The notes under the pieces are model-generated. The model searched no databases. It was not told where the DNA came from and saw only the letters and a program-made list of their open reading frames with translations. A stretch of DNA of 64,000 nt from Misgurnus anguillicaudatus (taxonomy: Eukaryota > Chordata > Actinopteri > Cypriniformes > Cobitidae), in NCBI RefSeq assembly GCF_027580225.2, contig NC_073359.2, positions 10,359,001 to 10,423,000 of the forward strand. The letters are read 5' to 3'. The position numbers and the translations under genes were made by a program. This document shows, one piece after another, positions 34,320-63,688 of this stretch (position 1 is its first letter; every line of letters begins with the position of its first letter).

Positions 34320-36575
34320 AATTACATTCCACAAAACATATACATTTTAATTTAGGTTCTTATACATTTTAAACGTTACTTTGTAAGATAATGTGTGAAA
34401 CAATTGTTAATCTGGTAACAATATGTGTATTTAATCAAAACATAGCGCTTGGTAAGTCAGTTATCCAGCCGTCCAATCACGATGAAGGAAAGGCGGGACA
34501 AACACTACATTGACCAACCGGAACATCTTTCCTCTACTACTAAACAAAAACATAAAAGTTAATACAGCGTCTCGATTAATATATATAACACAATGTGCTA
34601 CCACAATATAAATACGATTTGATTAAACAAATTATAAATCAATAAATCTGATCCTTATAAGACAGAAATTTAGCAGAGGTTTGTATAAGAGCAACCAAAG
34701 CGCTTAAGCGCCCCCAAGCGGCCATTTTAAGAACAACGCCTGGGGCGTTCAGCCTTCGGTGTAGTTAATTATCTCAAGAGATTGAATAAATTAATAACTT
34801 AATGAATTGTTCACTGCATATGAATTTCGTTTTCACTTGTGTTTTGAATTAAATTCTGTTGTGTTTAGAAGTAAAAATGTCCTAAAATTAACTATCCCTG
34901 GATTTTTTCGTGCAGGTATTAAAGGAATAGTTCACCCAAAAATGAAAATTCTGTCATTATTTTCTTATTGTCATGTTCTTCTAAACCTGTATTAATTTAC
35001 ATTTTTATGATTAACACAAAAGAAGATATTTTGATGAATGATGTTGAGCACGCAGCTCATTGTAACCATTGACTTCCATAGAAAAAACAAATATGATGGA
35101 ATGTGTTTATCAAAATAAAAGAAACTCATACAGGTTGGTATCAACATGAGGGTAAATGATGATAGAATTTTCATTTTTGTGTGAACCAAGTCTCCTAACT
35201 TTAATATAATTGTGGTTTATGCTTTAGGTTTTGATCACTGTTTATAGCCTAATAAAAATGGTTACAGTGAGTAATTTCACAGATTAAAGTAATATTATTA
35301 ATAAAAATACAAATAATTGTCCTAATTCTTTACATTTAACTGTGTGTTACAGTTACAAAAAATCTAATCCCTTATAATATTTTTATTTAACATTATTTTA
35401 ATGTAGTCAGCGAAAATGTTTTTGATTTAATTATAATGATCTAGTTTGGGGTAAACATCATAGCACATGTTGCGGTTTAGATATTTTGACAGATCTGTCT
35501 GACCCCCCAAACTCAAATATTAAGCTCACCTATGATAGTATGCCATCATTATTCTGTCATCATGTCGTGTTGCATAAGACCCATACATGTTTGTTTTATA
35601 ATCACATCCTTTAAAACACATTGTACAGTTTTATGCTTTTAAGTGAAAATGAAGGTGTTGAAGAAAGTTTTTTATTAGGATCAAATTAATTACAAATTTT
35701 AAACCTGAAAGATTGCAATTCACACTCTTCACTGTGAAATCTGTACAGATGTGTAAAGTACACAGACCACCTCATGTCTTAAAGGAGCAAGAACAGTTTA
35801 AAACACAATTTTTGCACCATCATCATTTAAATTTGGATTTCATTAAAGACATTGTTTTAGTTATCGTATTAGGACATAAAATCACTAAGCAACATTAAAA
35901 TGAATTTTGTCTAAAAGCCTGTTTCACCAAAATGACTACTTAAGGACAGAAGACGACATATTTTTTTATTCCACACAGCATGTAACCTCAAAATATAGAC
36001 ACAAAAGTGAGTTAATTTTTTTCATTTGTTGTTGTATAGCCTATATTGTATTGTGGTCGATCTATACTGAAAAACATGTGCTATGATTTTTACCGATAAT
36101 TTATGAAAAATATTGTTGTTGACTACATTAAAATAGCTGCCTGAATTTTAGATAAAAATAAAACATGATAATGGATTTCATTTTTTTGTTAAAAGTAAAG
36201 AATGAGGACAATTATGCTTTTTATTAATAATATTAATACTTTAATCTGTAAAATTACTCGCATTGTAACAGTTTTTATTATAAACTGTGATCAAATATTG
36301 AAGCGTCTTAAATCATGATGAATTTTAGGTTGACAGTAAATATAAACAACATTAAAGTTGAGGCTTAATACCTTTTCCACTTACTTTATACAATGCAAGA
36401 AAAAAATCTCAGGGTTTAATTTAAGGACATATTCTTTACTTCTAAAACAACACAATTCAATGCAAAACACAAGTATAAACGAAAAGGGAAATTCATATTT
36501 AGTAAACAGTACATTAAGTCATTTATTCAATTTCTGAACGTTGTTCTTAAAATGATCGCTTGAGGGCGCTGTTGC
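34320..36575. mobile_element. Long foldback element (copy 2, truncated)
   Basis: Left arm (ATTCCACAAAACATATACAT, CGGGACAAACACTACATTGA) and right arm (GACTACATTAAAATAGCTGC, TTCTTAAAATGATCGCTTGAGG) match those at 6531-8880. The right end is lost. A MITE is nested at 34919. Confidence 0.7.
34919..35187. mobile_element. MITE, GGGATAGTTCACCCAAAAATG family (copy 2)
   Basis: TTAAAGGAATAGTTCACCC on the left and GAATTTTCATTTTTGTGTGAA on the right, with a central hairpin around TTGACTTCCATAG. Confidence 0.8.
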
Positions 36576-37370
36576 AGTGACAATTAGACAGTAAAAGTGA
36601 TAATCCAGTCTCAAGTTCAGGCCATTGGTTAGGTGAATGCTGTCATTTAAGGCTTGTGTTAGGGAAATTAACTTATTACTAACTTGTCTTTGCATTTTAA
36701 GAGAAGTATTAACATAGAAAACAATGACACTGAACAGCTTTGAAAAAGATTATTGAATAAAATATTTTTATGTAAATTATATTAAAAAGGTTAAAAACTA
36801 TTTTAAACAGTTGAATAACATGACATATTTGAAAGCCAAAGATATCTCAGATTTTCATGGCACTCTGATCAGCAGATCACAGCGTACAATATCAACACTA
36901 TTTCTCCAGATCTGCAGGCACAACACTTCCAGCCATTCATCATTTTAAGGCTGAGTTGGTCAGGGGCTCTTTTACAATTTCAATTTTTTAAGGCAAACAT
37001 ATGTTTGATCTTCACAAAAATTTTGTTTTTGTCTAAGGGACAATAAAGTACACATAGAGCTCCACGCCAACACACCACAAAACACCAGGTAACAGAAAGC
37101 ACCAGCGGACATCTGTTAAAACATTGCACAATATTCAAATATTATCAAATGATTTATTTTAATGGATAAGTGTCATTATTTTATGCTTGCTTTAGTTTAA
37201 TTTAATTTAATTTTGAACTTTAATTTCTTTGTATTGTTTTGTTTTGTTTTTTTTTTTGTCGGTGTTGAAAAATCTCAATAAAAATAGTAGTGAAAAATAA
37301 CTGAAGTGAAAAAGTAATTCCAGCAGAACAAATGCACATAAAGCTAAACCCACCAATCATTAGAGGAAAA
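36576..37370. other. Intergenic, no gene seen
   Basis: AT-rich; contains repeated TTTAATTTAATTTAATTTT (about 37196-37213). Nothing else supported. Confidence 0.4.
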
Positions 37371-37665
37371 CGAGAAGTTTTAAGTGTATATTTTTATTTT
37401 TATTACCAAAAATGACAATCGTTTCGCTAGATAAGACCCATTTGAGATCGTTTAGAGTCCTTTGAAAATGCAATTTTAAATTGCATTAAAACTGTTAAGT
37501 GTTGGGGTCCATTAAAGTCCATAAAAATAAGAAAAATTCTGGAATGTTTTCCTCAAAAAACATAATTTCTTCTCGACTGAACAAAGAAAGACATCAACAT
37601 TTTGAATGACATGGTGGTGAGTAAATTATCTGGATTTTTTAAAAGAAAATAGACGTATCCTTTAA
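37371..37665. mobile_element. MITE, family A (copy 3, 3' half)
   Basis: Shares AAAAATGACAATCGTTTCGC and the right-hand end ACATGGTGGTGAGTAAATTA with copies at 1653 and 9906. Confidence 0.75.
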
Positions 37666-38036
37666 CCCACACTTTCTGAAATACCACTTTATTATTCAGT
37701 ATTCAAGGCTAAGCTTATCCCATCATGCATCATGTTCTGGATGTAAATCGTGAGACTTTTGCTCAAACCTCGCGAGATGGAAAACTTTAATTGTAAATTA
37801 ATAAATTGATATATTACATATTATGATGGTAAACGAAACGTGTTGCACATTTTATTGGTGCAAGCTTAGTTTTGTATTTTGTAAAACATCTGCAACTGCT
37901 TTTATCACATTAAAACAACATTAATGGTGTTGTTTATTCAGGGGACTTTTAATAAAGCTGTATGTACAAAATGAAGAGTTTTTTTTTTTTTTTTTGCTTC
38001 TGGACGTTTCAGATAAGTGTAGATAATAATCTTCGA

Positions 38037-38242
38037 GGTTAGTTCCCGGACAGGGTTTAGATTAATCCTTGACATTTGAGTTTTTACAAACAGAACTTAC
38101 CAAAACAATACTTGAAACAAAACAATGGCACTGATATATGTCAAGAGATGTCAGTACAAGTTGTAAGTTTTAAATTAAAGTCAGCTCAAATATTCATATT
38201 AGACTGTAACTATAGAATAAACCCTGTCCGGGAAACTAATAC
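38037..38242. mobile_element. MITE, CTGTCCGGGAAAC family (copy 3)
   Basis: GGTTAGTTCCCGGACAGGG on the left, AAACCCTGTCCGGGAAACTA on the right. It lies 440 bp upstream of the kcnh1 start. Confidence 0.75.
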
Positions 38243-38579
38243 CGCTTTAAGTTCAGCAAATGTTAATTTCAGAGTGTTTACGTGTTAATTTTATTTTATT
38301 TAAAGTAGCCTAAATAAATAATGAATATGTTTTGGTGCAAATAGACCTGGATTAACTCTACAAAAATTCCGCGTGATACCTTTAGATGTTCTTTCCGTGG
38401 CCAACAGATGTCCTCGTTGTTCTCCGGATTTATGTCAGGCTCGTGTGTAATTTCCACACAGATGTCTTTCATTCAGGACCAGTCTTCATCGGCAGGGGAA
38501 GCACGACACTCTGCGCTTATGTTTTGTTGTGACACCGGACACAACCATGTAGATAACATTTGATCTCAAAGCGCGTGAG

Positions 38580-54654
<16,075 letters not shown>

Positions 54655-54980
54655 GTGAGTAAATGAAACATTTCCCGCATTTTTTTCTGTTTTACACAAA
54701 ATCTACAGTGCTATACAGTAATGTACATTACCTAGAGCAGATATGATGGACAGATCCATTACATTAGGTCTAAATCTCCTCAGAAAAGAACAGTCAGCAT
54801 CATCCCACTTTTAAGTATACTCTAAAAATGGCAGGGTTAATTTTGACCCATATTGGACAGAACACATGCTGGGTTAAAAATGACCCGACGTTGGGTTGTT
54901 GTTATGCACCCATGGCGTATAATAACCTAGCAGTTACTTTCCATTAAAATTAAATCTTAAAGTATAATGCAATATGTGTA

Positions 54981-55609
54981 CGAAGAGTTTGGTTCCAAAA
55001 TGCGATAAACGCTATTTTCAATTATTTTTTACGCAAAATCCCATATCCGCCGCGTTATTCTGTCATCTTTTCTCCCTTTTTTTCCAAACCGTGACAAACG
55101 CCAGTTCTTTTTCTCTGCAGAATGCAATAAATCCGCTCAACCAATAACAGCGCACCATTCCACACATTGTAAACAACAATGGTGGCGCTTTAAATAGGCA
55201 CAGAATCCTAGTTTTCCTCATCTACTTTGTACTTCGTGGTCAACAAACAAACAAAAACAAAATAATACTTTTGATGGCATTGATAAACCTGTGGCGGTTT
55301 TCTGTGGCGGGGGAGAAACGTAAGCCATCAAAATCGAATAATTTACGCGAGAGGCACTCAGGAGAAGGAGAAATGTCGGCTGTTGCTTGGTCTCCAGACG
55401 GCATCAAGCTTCTGTCATGCTAACACATTGACCCCAGAGGATCTTATGAAAAACTTTCTATTATTTTACTCAAAGTCAAAGAAAATCTAGCAGGACCAAA
55501 CCATTTTACAGCTGATCAGTTTTTATAATAAATCTTTGAAAATCAAATTATGGATTTGAATTTTTTATGTTTTTATACGATTTATTGCGTTTTGGAACCA
55601 AACTCTTCG
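54981..55609. mobile_element. TA-flanked element, 629 bp
   Basis: Left CGAAGAGTTTGGTTCCAAAA and right TTTTGGAACCAAACTCTTCG are perfectly inverted, with TA on both outer sides. Confidence 0.88.
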
Positions 55610-55673
55610 TATATTTCTCCGATATCCAGCACATTCATCTTCTTATGCAATTTCATTTCTTATGCCGTCTTTA

Positions 55674-56507
55674 GGGTGTTTTCACACCTGCCTTGTTTAG
55701 TTCGATTGAATCGTACCAGAGTTCGATTGCTCAATTGGTGCGGTTCGTTTGGGCAGGTGAGAATGCAGCAATCAAACTCTGGTGCGGACCAAACCACGGA
55801 CCGAGACCACCTTGCAGAGGTGGTCTCGGTACGCTTTCAAACGAACTCTAGAGTGGTTCGTTTGTGGTGAGAACACGATCCGAGATATAACCGACCTAAC
55901 TCCAGAAGTACTGCACATTTTGGACAAAACCAGCTGCCGTAGTCAGCTGCGCAGTGCATTATCGGATGAGGAAGTGTTTGTTGACAGTTTCTATTAACAA
56001 TATTAACACAATGACAAATCGCGGACATACCTGGAGTTGTAAGGAGGTGCGGGCGGAGCCTAAGAAATTTGGTGTCTTCGCCGTTTGTAGTGCATTAAAA
56101 AGTTTCGAGCCGCATCCGCGATTTATTCTGAAAATGAACGGTTTGTAGAGTGCTGCATACAAATTATGTATAACAACCACGGAGAAAAAATTACAGCGCG
56201 CAGCCGTCTGTCCATGGTGTCTGCTGTATTATCCTTCTGTTGTTTACTTCCAGGGATTCCATTGGAATTTCACGCACGTTGATTCTGACCAATCGAGAAG
56301 CAGTTTAGGAAATACGTTCAAATACATGTGGCCAATGAGTGATGTTGATCTTATCACATGACAGAATTTTGGTTCGTTTCAACTGGTGCGGATCAGAGAA
56401 ATCAGTGTGGTGTGAAATGGAACCAAAACTGCCAAAAAAGTTACAATGTATCATTTTTTGCTTTTGGTTCGGACCAAATGAACCGAACTACAGATGTGAA
56501 AACACCC
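55674..56507. mobile_element. PIF/Harbinger-like element, 834 bp
   Basis: GGGTGTTTTCACACCTG and CAGATGTGAAAACACCC at the ends, flanked by TTA on both sides (55671-55673, 56508-56510), the 3-bp target type of PIF/Harbinger. No transposase; ORFs inside look like chance. Confidence 0.8.
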
Positions 56508-56514
56508 TTAGCTT

Positions 56515-56760
56515 ACCCAAAAATCCCTCATGTTGTTCCAGACCTGTATGAGCTTCTTTATTCTGTTGATCACAAAAGAAGAAATTTTGTTAAATAATAA
56601 ATGGTAGCACAGAGCTGATGGTACCCACTTACTTCCATAGTATTTGTTTTTCCTACTATGTTACCATCAACTGTGTAATTACGTCATTTATCAAAATATC
56701 TTATTTTGTGTTCGACAGAATAAAGACGCATACAGGTTTACAACAATGGAAGTGAGTAAA
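56515..56760. mobile_element. MITE fragment, GGGATAGTTCACCC family
   Basis: CTCATGTTGTTCCAGACCTG, a central hairpin around CTTCCATAGTATTTG and ACAGGTTTACAACAATGGAA. The outer ends are lost. Confidence 0.65.
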
Positions 56761-56884
56761 CAGAATGTATGTGTGTGTTTTATCTGCCAGTATGTGTTTG
56801 GTGTGTGGATGTGGCTGTTGGAACAGGAGGTGAGGGTGATGCTGATGTGGAGAGTCATGAGGTGGAACACAACAGGCACAGATG

Positions 56885-56887
<3 letters not shown>

Positions 56888-56960
<73 letters not shown>
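56888..56960. repeat. (GA)n microsatellite
   Basis: About 35 GA units. Confidence 0.95.
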
Positions 56961-56964
<4 letters not shown>

Positions 56965-58843
56965 GTATGCCTTTATTTGGTCTATAAATTAAGGCCAGTG
57001 TATTTCTTGTGACAGTGTTCATGAATAGAGGCCTACAGAGACACCCTGTGCTGGTTTTACGGGAGAGTTTTGGTTTAATTTGATACTATAGTGGAGATCA
57101 ATATATGTATTTATTTGTTGGTGTCTGGTTGATATCCATTCATTTTTATAGAATGTCCCCTTATCCATAAAACACTTCATGAAGAAATAATTTCTGCTTG
57201 AGTTCAATAAGAGATGCGCTTGCGAAATTAGACTTATGAGGTGTCATGAAACATTTTGATAAAAAGTAAATGCTATTAAAATAAGAAGCACAGTTACAAA
57301 CATCTCTTCATGTACTATTTTGCACATGATTTCAAATGACATCATAAAAACCAATTATGTTGTTTTTTCCACATCATTACCGCAACGTGTTAATGACTGG
57401 ATTTGGGTTCTTTGACATGAAAATATTTATAATTAAAAAATCTAAAAAATAAAAAGCTTCAGTTCATATACTATAAACATTTACAGTAAAGAAAATGTGG
57501 TATTTGGTGATCATTGGTAGATGTAGAGACAATAATAAGGAATATAAATGTGTCCAAGAAAAATGTTCTCATCCTCCGCAACAATTTTCGATCATTGTTT
57601 AAGCCCTCAACGAACTAACATTTACAAAAAAAAATGTTGGAAGGGACATAATTGACTGTGACACTCATGATGGCTACCAGGTGAGCAGTTTTTATTTTTT
57701 CTCCAGATAAAAGTTGAAATGACAAACAAAATAGTACCCAGACAACCTTTTAGTTCTCATTACCGAAACATGAGTTTGTAAATGCATATATTTAATGTAA
57801 TATCATGTTGCGGTAATGATAATTTTTTATAATGATAATCTAACAAAATGTAAAAAATTCTATAGGAAATATTTTTTAAATCCTCTAAAAATAATGGTTA
57901 TAGTAAGTTCAGACCTTAATGTGCACACATACAGTACAACTAAATCACAGTAATATTACTCTTTCAAAGTGATTGATCCTTTACCATTTACCATTAATGT
58001 TTAAAAACGATGTAAATCTTAGTTTCAGTTCTCTGTTTCTCAACGTTTTGTGATTTCCCCTCAACAACTCGCACTGTAAATTCCCATTTCATTTTCATGT
58101 GTGACATTAAAAAAGTGAAAGTGGTTTCAGCCACAGATGAGACATCACAAGCTTAGGGTTTAGGACACTACCTCATTTGCATTGCAACCACAAACCAGGG
58201 GTTTTTCTCCTGTATATAAACACAATAACTGCAGATAGAAAGGGTATCAAATCAGATGATCAGATGTTACAGTATGAAAATAAAGAAATTAAATAATCAG
58301 AGGCTTTGCAAAAATTGCGAATGAGAAATTTTGATTTTAGGATGTTTCACACCTAATTCGTTTGAGCCCTCCAAAAGCTCTCAGAGCAGTTCAGTGTGTA
58401 TACAGTATGTAAACCAAGCAAGTGATCACAGACCCCCCCCCCCCCAAAAAAGTACCCAGAAGCAAACCGTACTCAGACCACCATCATTGTGATCAATGTT
58501 TACATTTCAACATCTCATTTGCATTATAAATGACACACCCAAAATATTTCTTCGCATCTACAAAGTGGAAATTTTACAGATTGGTCTCGCTGAGGGTTGT
58601 GTTGTAGTCGCGCAAAATTTTATTGGTTTGTTCGTGTCCATGGCACGAACTTTTTTTTTAGTTTCATTTTGTGTATTGTTTTCTCATGGTTTTTACCATT
58701 GTCGCTTGGGGTTAGAATCACTTTCTTTTAAATTTTTAGACATGCTAACCCAAACCCATATAACCCCAACTCCAGGCGAGAATAGTTTTTTAAAGCGGAA
58801 GAAAAACATGTAGAAACCAATACTTAAAAATAAACCCCAACCC

Positions 58844-59334
58844 AGCCTGATCTCACAAAATACGTGAAATAGTCACGCATTATTTTGCTCAGTTTTGCGT
58901 GACATTGTCACGTATTTCCACCATATTACGTGCCCCTGCCACGACTTTCTTTTCCGTGACAGTTTCACGTATTGGTTACTCAACTGTTTTTCCTATTTTC
59001 TTACAATTGTCGCTTCGGTTTGGGGTTAGAACAACTTTCTGTTACATAAAATGACATCCTTACCCAACCCAACCCTAACGTCAGGCGACGATGGTTTAAA
59101 AAGCATACGAAAATTTTTAAGTGACATCCTAACGCAAACAGCAAATCTAACCCCAAACCGAAGCGACAATTGTTTAAAAAATAGGAAAAACAGTTGAGTA
59201 ACCAATACGTGAAACTGTCACGGAAAAGAAAGTTGTGGCAGGGGCACGTAATATGGTGAAAATACGTGACAATGTCACGCAAAACTGAGCAAAATAATGC
59301 GTGACTATTTCACGTATTTTGTGAGATCAGGTTG
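58844..59334. mobile_element. GATCTCAC-ended element (copy 2), hAT-like
   Basis: 8-bp target duplication CCCAACCC at 58836-58843 and 59335-59342. Ends AGCCTGATCTCAC and GTGAGATCAGGTTG are inverted. Shares its centre with 46430-46966. Confidence 0.75.
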
Positions 59335-59628
59335 CCCAACCCCAAGTGACAATGATTTTAAGATAGGAAAAAAAAGAGAAAACAATACTTAAAGTTACAT
59401 AAAATGAAAGTCACAGACACGAGAAACTATATAGAAATTCGTGGGACTGTCACAAAAAAAAACATTCCTGCTCAAGGCACGGAAAAAAGCTGATTTTCGT
59501 GCCATAGGCACAAATAAATTAATCAAGTTTTGCGTGACTATAACACGTCTTTCTGTGAAATCATATTTTGAGCTAAAACTTCATATATGTACACTGTTAA
59601 ACCTTACCAGGCTTTTTAGGAGTAAATT

Positions 59629-59861
59629 ACTGGCAACACTGTGGCCAGCTAGTTACTGTACAGCATCTGTAACGGTGACTTACTGGCAACAGTGTTGCCA
59701 GTATAGTACTGTGTCTATGACAATACAGTGAATAACTGGCAACAGTGTTGCCAGTAATTTACTGTCTCTGTACCATTACGGTGTCTTACTGGCAACAGTG
59801 TTGCCAGTTTTATACTGTAGGTTAGGAATTACAGTTAATAACTGGCAGCAGTGATTTCAGT
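59629..59861. repeat. Five 53-bp tandem repeats with a palindromic core
   Basis: The 21-bp core (ACTGGCAACA, one centre base, then its complement) starts at 59629, 59682, 59735, 59788 and 59841, exactly 53 bp apart. Three copies are perfect; the first and last have changes. It sits at the left end of the 2.5 kb element. Confidence 0.9.
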
Positions 59862-60035
59862 TAATTACTGTACAGTACCACATGCTTCAGGTAGAATACT
59901 GTATAGTATATAAAATGCCGTACTCGTGGTACTCTAAAACTTTTGAAAGATTATTTTTTTATGTTACTTTATTAAAAAGGGAGAAAGAACCCCAAAATAT
60001 TTAGACAAATAAACTTTATTACTGTGGCAATAGAT

Positions 60036-60692
60036 GTCAGGATCAGAGGACGGATGAACCCAATTGCAGACAAAGTCGGGGAAAACAGAAAACACTTTAT
60101 TTACCAACATATAACAAAACCCACGAGGGTGTACATGACATGAAACACTGTAAGCAGATAAATAATACTAAACTTGACAAGATAACTCGGCTAGATAACC
60201 TCATGAACACAAGAACAAAACAAAACGAACCTGCACAGAACTAAGGACACAATGACATTATATAGAAAAAAACAAACAAGATAACGAGGGGGAACAGGTG
60301 ATGGGAGAAAACCAATGATTACTAATAAGCAGGAGAACGAGGGGGCGGGGACAAGAGACAAGACACCGAAAGCACATGACCCAATAAACAAGGCATGAAC
60401 CTCCACATAGAGCAGGGATGGGCAACTTCGGTCCTGGAGGGCCAATGTCCTGCAGAGTTTAGCTCCAACTTGCCTCAGCACACGTGCGTTAAAGTTTCTA
60501 GTATGCCTAGTAAGACCTTAATTGGCTGCTTCAGGTGTGTTTAATTAAGGTTGGAGCTAAACTCTGCAGGACACCGGCCCTCCAGGACCGAAGCCGCCCA
60601 TCCCCGACATAGAGCATGGGACTGCCAGAACGCCAAACTGCCATCATAACTAGATATAAATACAAAACAAGACTCCTTGGCAGGATCCTGAC
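60036..60692. mobile_element. hAT-like element, 657 bp, nested
   Basis: Ends GTCAGGATC and GATCCTGAC are inverted, with AATAGAT duplicated at 60029-60035 and 60693-60699. A further element (GGGATGGGCAACTTCGGTCC ... inverted) is nested at about 60414-60605. Confidence 0.8.
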
Positions 60693-62210
60693 AATAGATA
60701 AATACATAGCACAAGGAATCACAAAATTAAACTAAACAGACCAAATTTTCTGTAGAATTGGCAAAATAAGATAAGATAACAAAAAGCAATAATATAAACA
60801 AAGAACTCTGCCACTGCATGACAGTTAAACCAAAACTAACAAAATCATACTCCAAAACAATGCAATCAAATAACATTCAGGTTATTTATTGGTAGTGCGA
60901 CACATAGCAAAAAAAAAACACATATGGTGGCAAATTGTGTGGTTTACTTTCACTGTAATAGACAAATTCTTTTAAGACACTCATAAGACAATCATGTCAA
61001 ATCCCACCCTCAAAAAAAAAAGATCTCCGTTGACCCTCAGGTTATTCCAAACCTGCAGTTATTCAACATAATTTTAATGACCTTCTTATATCCTTACAAT
61101 TCAAGCATTAACAAAAATGCTTCAACACGAAGTAGAAACCAGAAATTAAGCTCTGTTTCTTGCACAGGCCTACTAAGGGGTAATGGTGCCACATGGTGAT
61201 CAACAGTAAAAATGAAAAATTTTACCTTTTTGCAAAAAGAAAAACCATTATCAATCAAAAATGGCTTTGCAATCAAAAAAATGTTGCTATAATGGAAGTC
61301 AATGGGGCAAAAATGACCACAAACCATAAATGAGGAAAATAAAATTAAATCTGATGCTGCACAAAAACTAAAAATTCATCAAAGCCTATGTTTTTTCTAA
61401 TCGTTGAAATGCCCAAGACTGTGGAAAGGCTTTTAAAAAAATCCAGTCCAAAATCACTTTTTATATTGAAAATAAGTCATTTTGTGTTTTTTCCCAAATA
61501 CTTATTTGGGAAGTTCACTTATAAACTTTTTAAAGAGTTACAATCATGGAATTTTTGTAAATATTTGGTAATTTTGATCAGTATTGAGGTTGATTAACAG
61601 ATTAATATTTTTTATATTAATCTGATACATTTTTACAACAGTTTCATTTAGTGGCATTTTTTGCCACGAACAACAGGAAAGGGCAGTGAATTTGAACAAT
61701 GCACAAGGGTTAACGTTGATAGGAGATGCTAAAAACTTGCTAATCAGGAAGCTATTTGGAACCTTAACTTATCTGTTTTAAAGACACTCACAAATATTTT
61801 AACAGTTTACTCACTCATTTTCAGCTTTTAAACATACAAATCCACTATTATATTGTTCAACACAGCACGAGTAAACAAACAAGTTTATCAAGGCAAATTG
61901 GTGACACCTGCACCTGTGTATGTGTGTGCCAGTAATTTACCAGATAATATTACAGTTATTTCCCTTAATTGGTGCAAAGAGTAATTTACTGTAGTTTATT
62001 ATTAGTGCAGCATAACTGCACCTCATATCACAGTAAAATACCTTTCACTGATGTTAAAGCTAAATACTGCCAATTTTACAGTTATTTACCCAGAAATCTA
62101 CAGCAAGGGCTAACAGTGTACTCTGGGTAGACCAAAGATTTATTTTACATCTTAAAAGTCTTGTGACCTGGCACCGATAACCAATAACTCTTTATATTTG
62201 GGGGCCGATA

Positions 62211-62342
<132 letters not shown>

Positions 62343-62439
62343 TGTAAAATGTTTCTGTTAATTTACGGCCAAATTTCAACATGATTTACCTGTTATTTTT
62401 AATAACTGCGCCTTACTGTTAATTTTAGGAGATATATGT

Positions 62440-62555
62440 AAAATAACATCTCATTTTTGTTATTTAACACTTCATTGTTAAATAACACCTCATTTTTGTT
62501 ATTTAACACCTCATTGTTAAATAACGTCTTATTTTTGTTATTTAACACCTCAATG
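62440..62555. repeat. ~40-bp alternating hairpin repeats
   Basis: TTGTTATTTAACACCTCA alternates with TTGTTAAATAACACCTCA-like copies, so neighbouring units can pair through TGTTATTTAACA/TGTTAAATAACA. Confidence 0.7.
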
Positions 62556-62559
62556 TTTT

Positions 62560-62899
62560 CTGTTCATACGCGAATGTCTTTGTTATCGTGGGTATAATAG
62601 TCTTTTTTTACCGTATTAAAACACTCCGGATTTTACTCAAGACGACATTTATTGAGTAACTGCGCTCCGAATGTGTGTGTGTCTCCTGTTCTTTTTGAAA
62701 CCGGTGTAAATATCCGTATGACGCGCAGCACGACAGGCGCCACTTTATTTGGCGGCACTATTTGAAATAACATGTTCATACTGTATTTTTTTGCATCCTG
62801 TGAAGTAACGTTAGCGTAGAAGGCGGCATTTTAACCAGCAACGAACACGGAGAACCATGTCGGAAGATCGCGGTCATTGACCAAAATCACAAAAATCAG
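62560..62899 (+). promoter_or_regulatory. Candidate promoter and noncoding first exon
   Basis: A CpG-bearing block (GACGCGCAGCACGAC, GGCGCCACTTTATTTGG) in AT-rich DNA ends in AAAATCAG|GTGAGT at about 62899. A matching acceptor TTTATTACAG lies at about 63599-63608, followed by MLITLLFKISKDLYLRTRRK. The only ATG in the first exon (62857) opens an 8-codon reading frame. Possibly a transcript within kcnh1 intron 7 or one carried by a transposon. Confidence 0.4.
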
Positions 62900-63688
62900 G
62901 TGAGTTTAAAGAGTTTCTTGAAAGTCATGCATAGTTTTAATCATCTATCAGTGATGTTGATGTATACTAAACGCAACGGACTTACGGGGACTAACACCAC
63001 ACGAAATGAAGTAACTTAGCTAGTTAATAAGGCAAGGTGATTTAAGCTAGCAACATTTCGATAGTTTGTCCATTAATTTTAGAATGCGCTTATTTTAATG
63101 TGCATTTATGTATAGTACGATCCAAATCTATAAACAACTATAACGTTTAGCATTCCCGTGGTCTGGTTTGTGTGGCATTATTGCCATGTGCACATCTGGT
63201 TAAAGCAGATTCATCCTGAAAATCAAACGGCTATAAATTTATTTACTGATAGCTGTTTCTTATGCTAGAGATAGTTGGTCTAAAACTCTATTTAATGAAT
63301 TCATGACAGTTGCTTGTCTTTGATGAATTATAGCTGTTTGGGCTACCAGACATGCTGTTGTGACTATTTTATATATATGTTTTATGCTATCAATGAGGTA
63401 AATCCAGCAAAAAAAAAAAAAACCAGTAGGCTACTGATCGGGCTAGTGCAGTATCTAGCTATGTTAACAGCTATTCACTTTTTATTGCATTGGCATAGTG
63501 CATCCTATTTTTATTTTTTTATTTATTTATTTATTGCTGTTTTAATTATCATTGAGTTGTAGATCAATGTTTACATTTGTTTATTTCTTTATTTATTTTT
63601 ATTACAGATGCTGATCACACTGCTGTTCAAGATATCCAAGGATTTATATCTCAGAACCAGGAGGAAATTTGAATGGTTTCTTACTTGC

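Larger units (their letters stand above)
59593..62117. mobile_element. 2.5 kb element splitting an older MITE
   Basis: Ends ACTGTTAAACCTT and AAGGGCTAACAGT are inverted, with GTAC on both sides (59589-59592, 62118-62121). The flanks rejoin (GCTAAAACTTCATATATGTAC | TCTGG...ACCAAAGATTTAT) into the MITE sequence seen whole at 23945-24000. No transposase recognised; a hAT-like element is nested inside. Confidence 0.75.

Noticed and set aside
55550..55997. ORFs of 106 and 71 codons
   Set aside because: They overlap the PIF/Harbinger-like element without transposase motifs.
56644..57012. 122-codon ORF with Arg-Glu repeats
   Set aside because: Translation of a (GA)n run plus MITE sequence.
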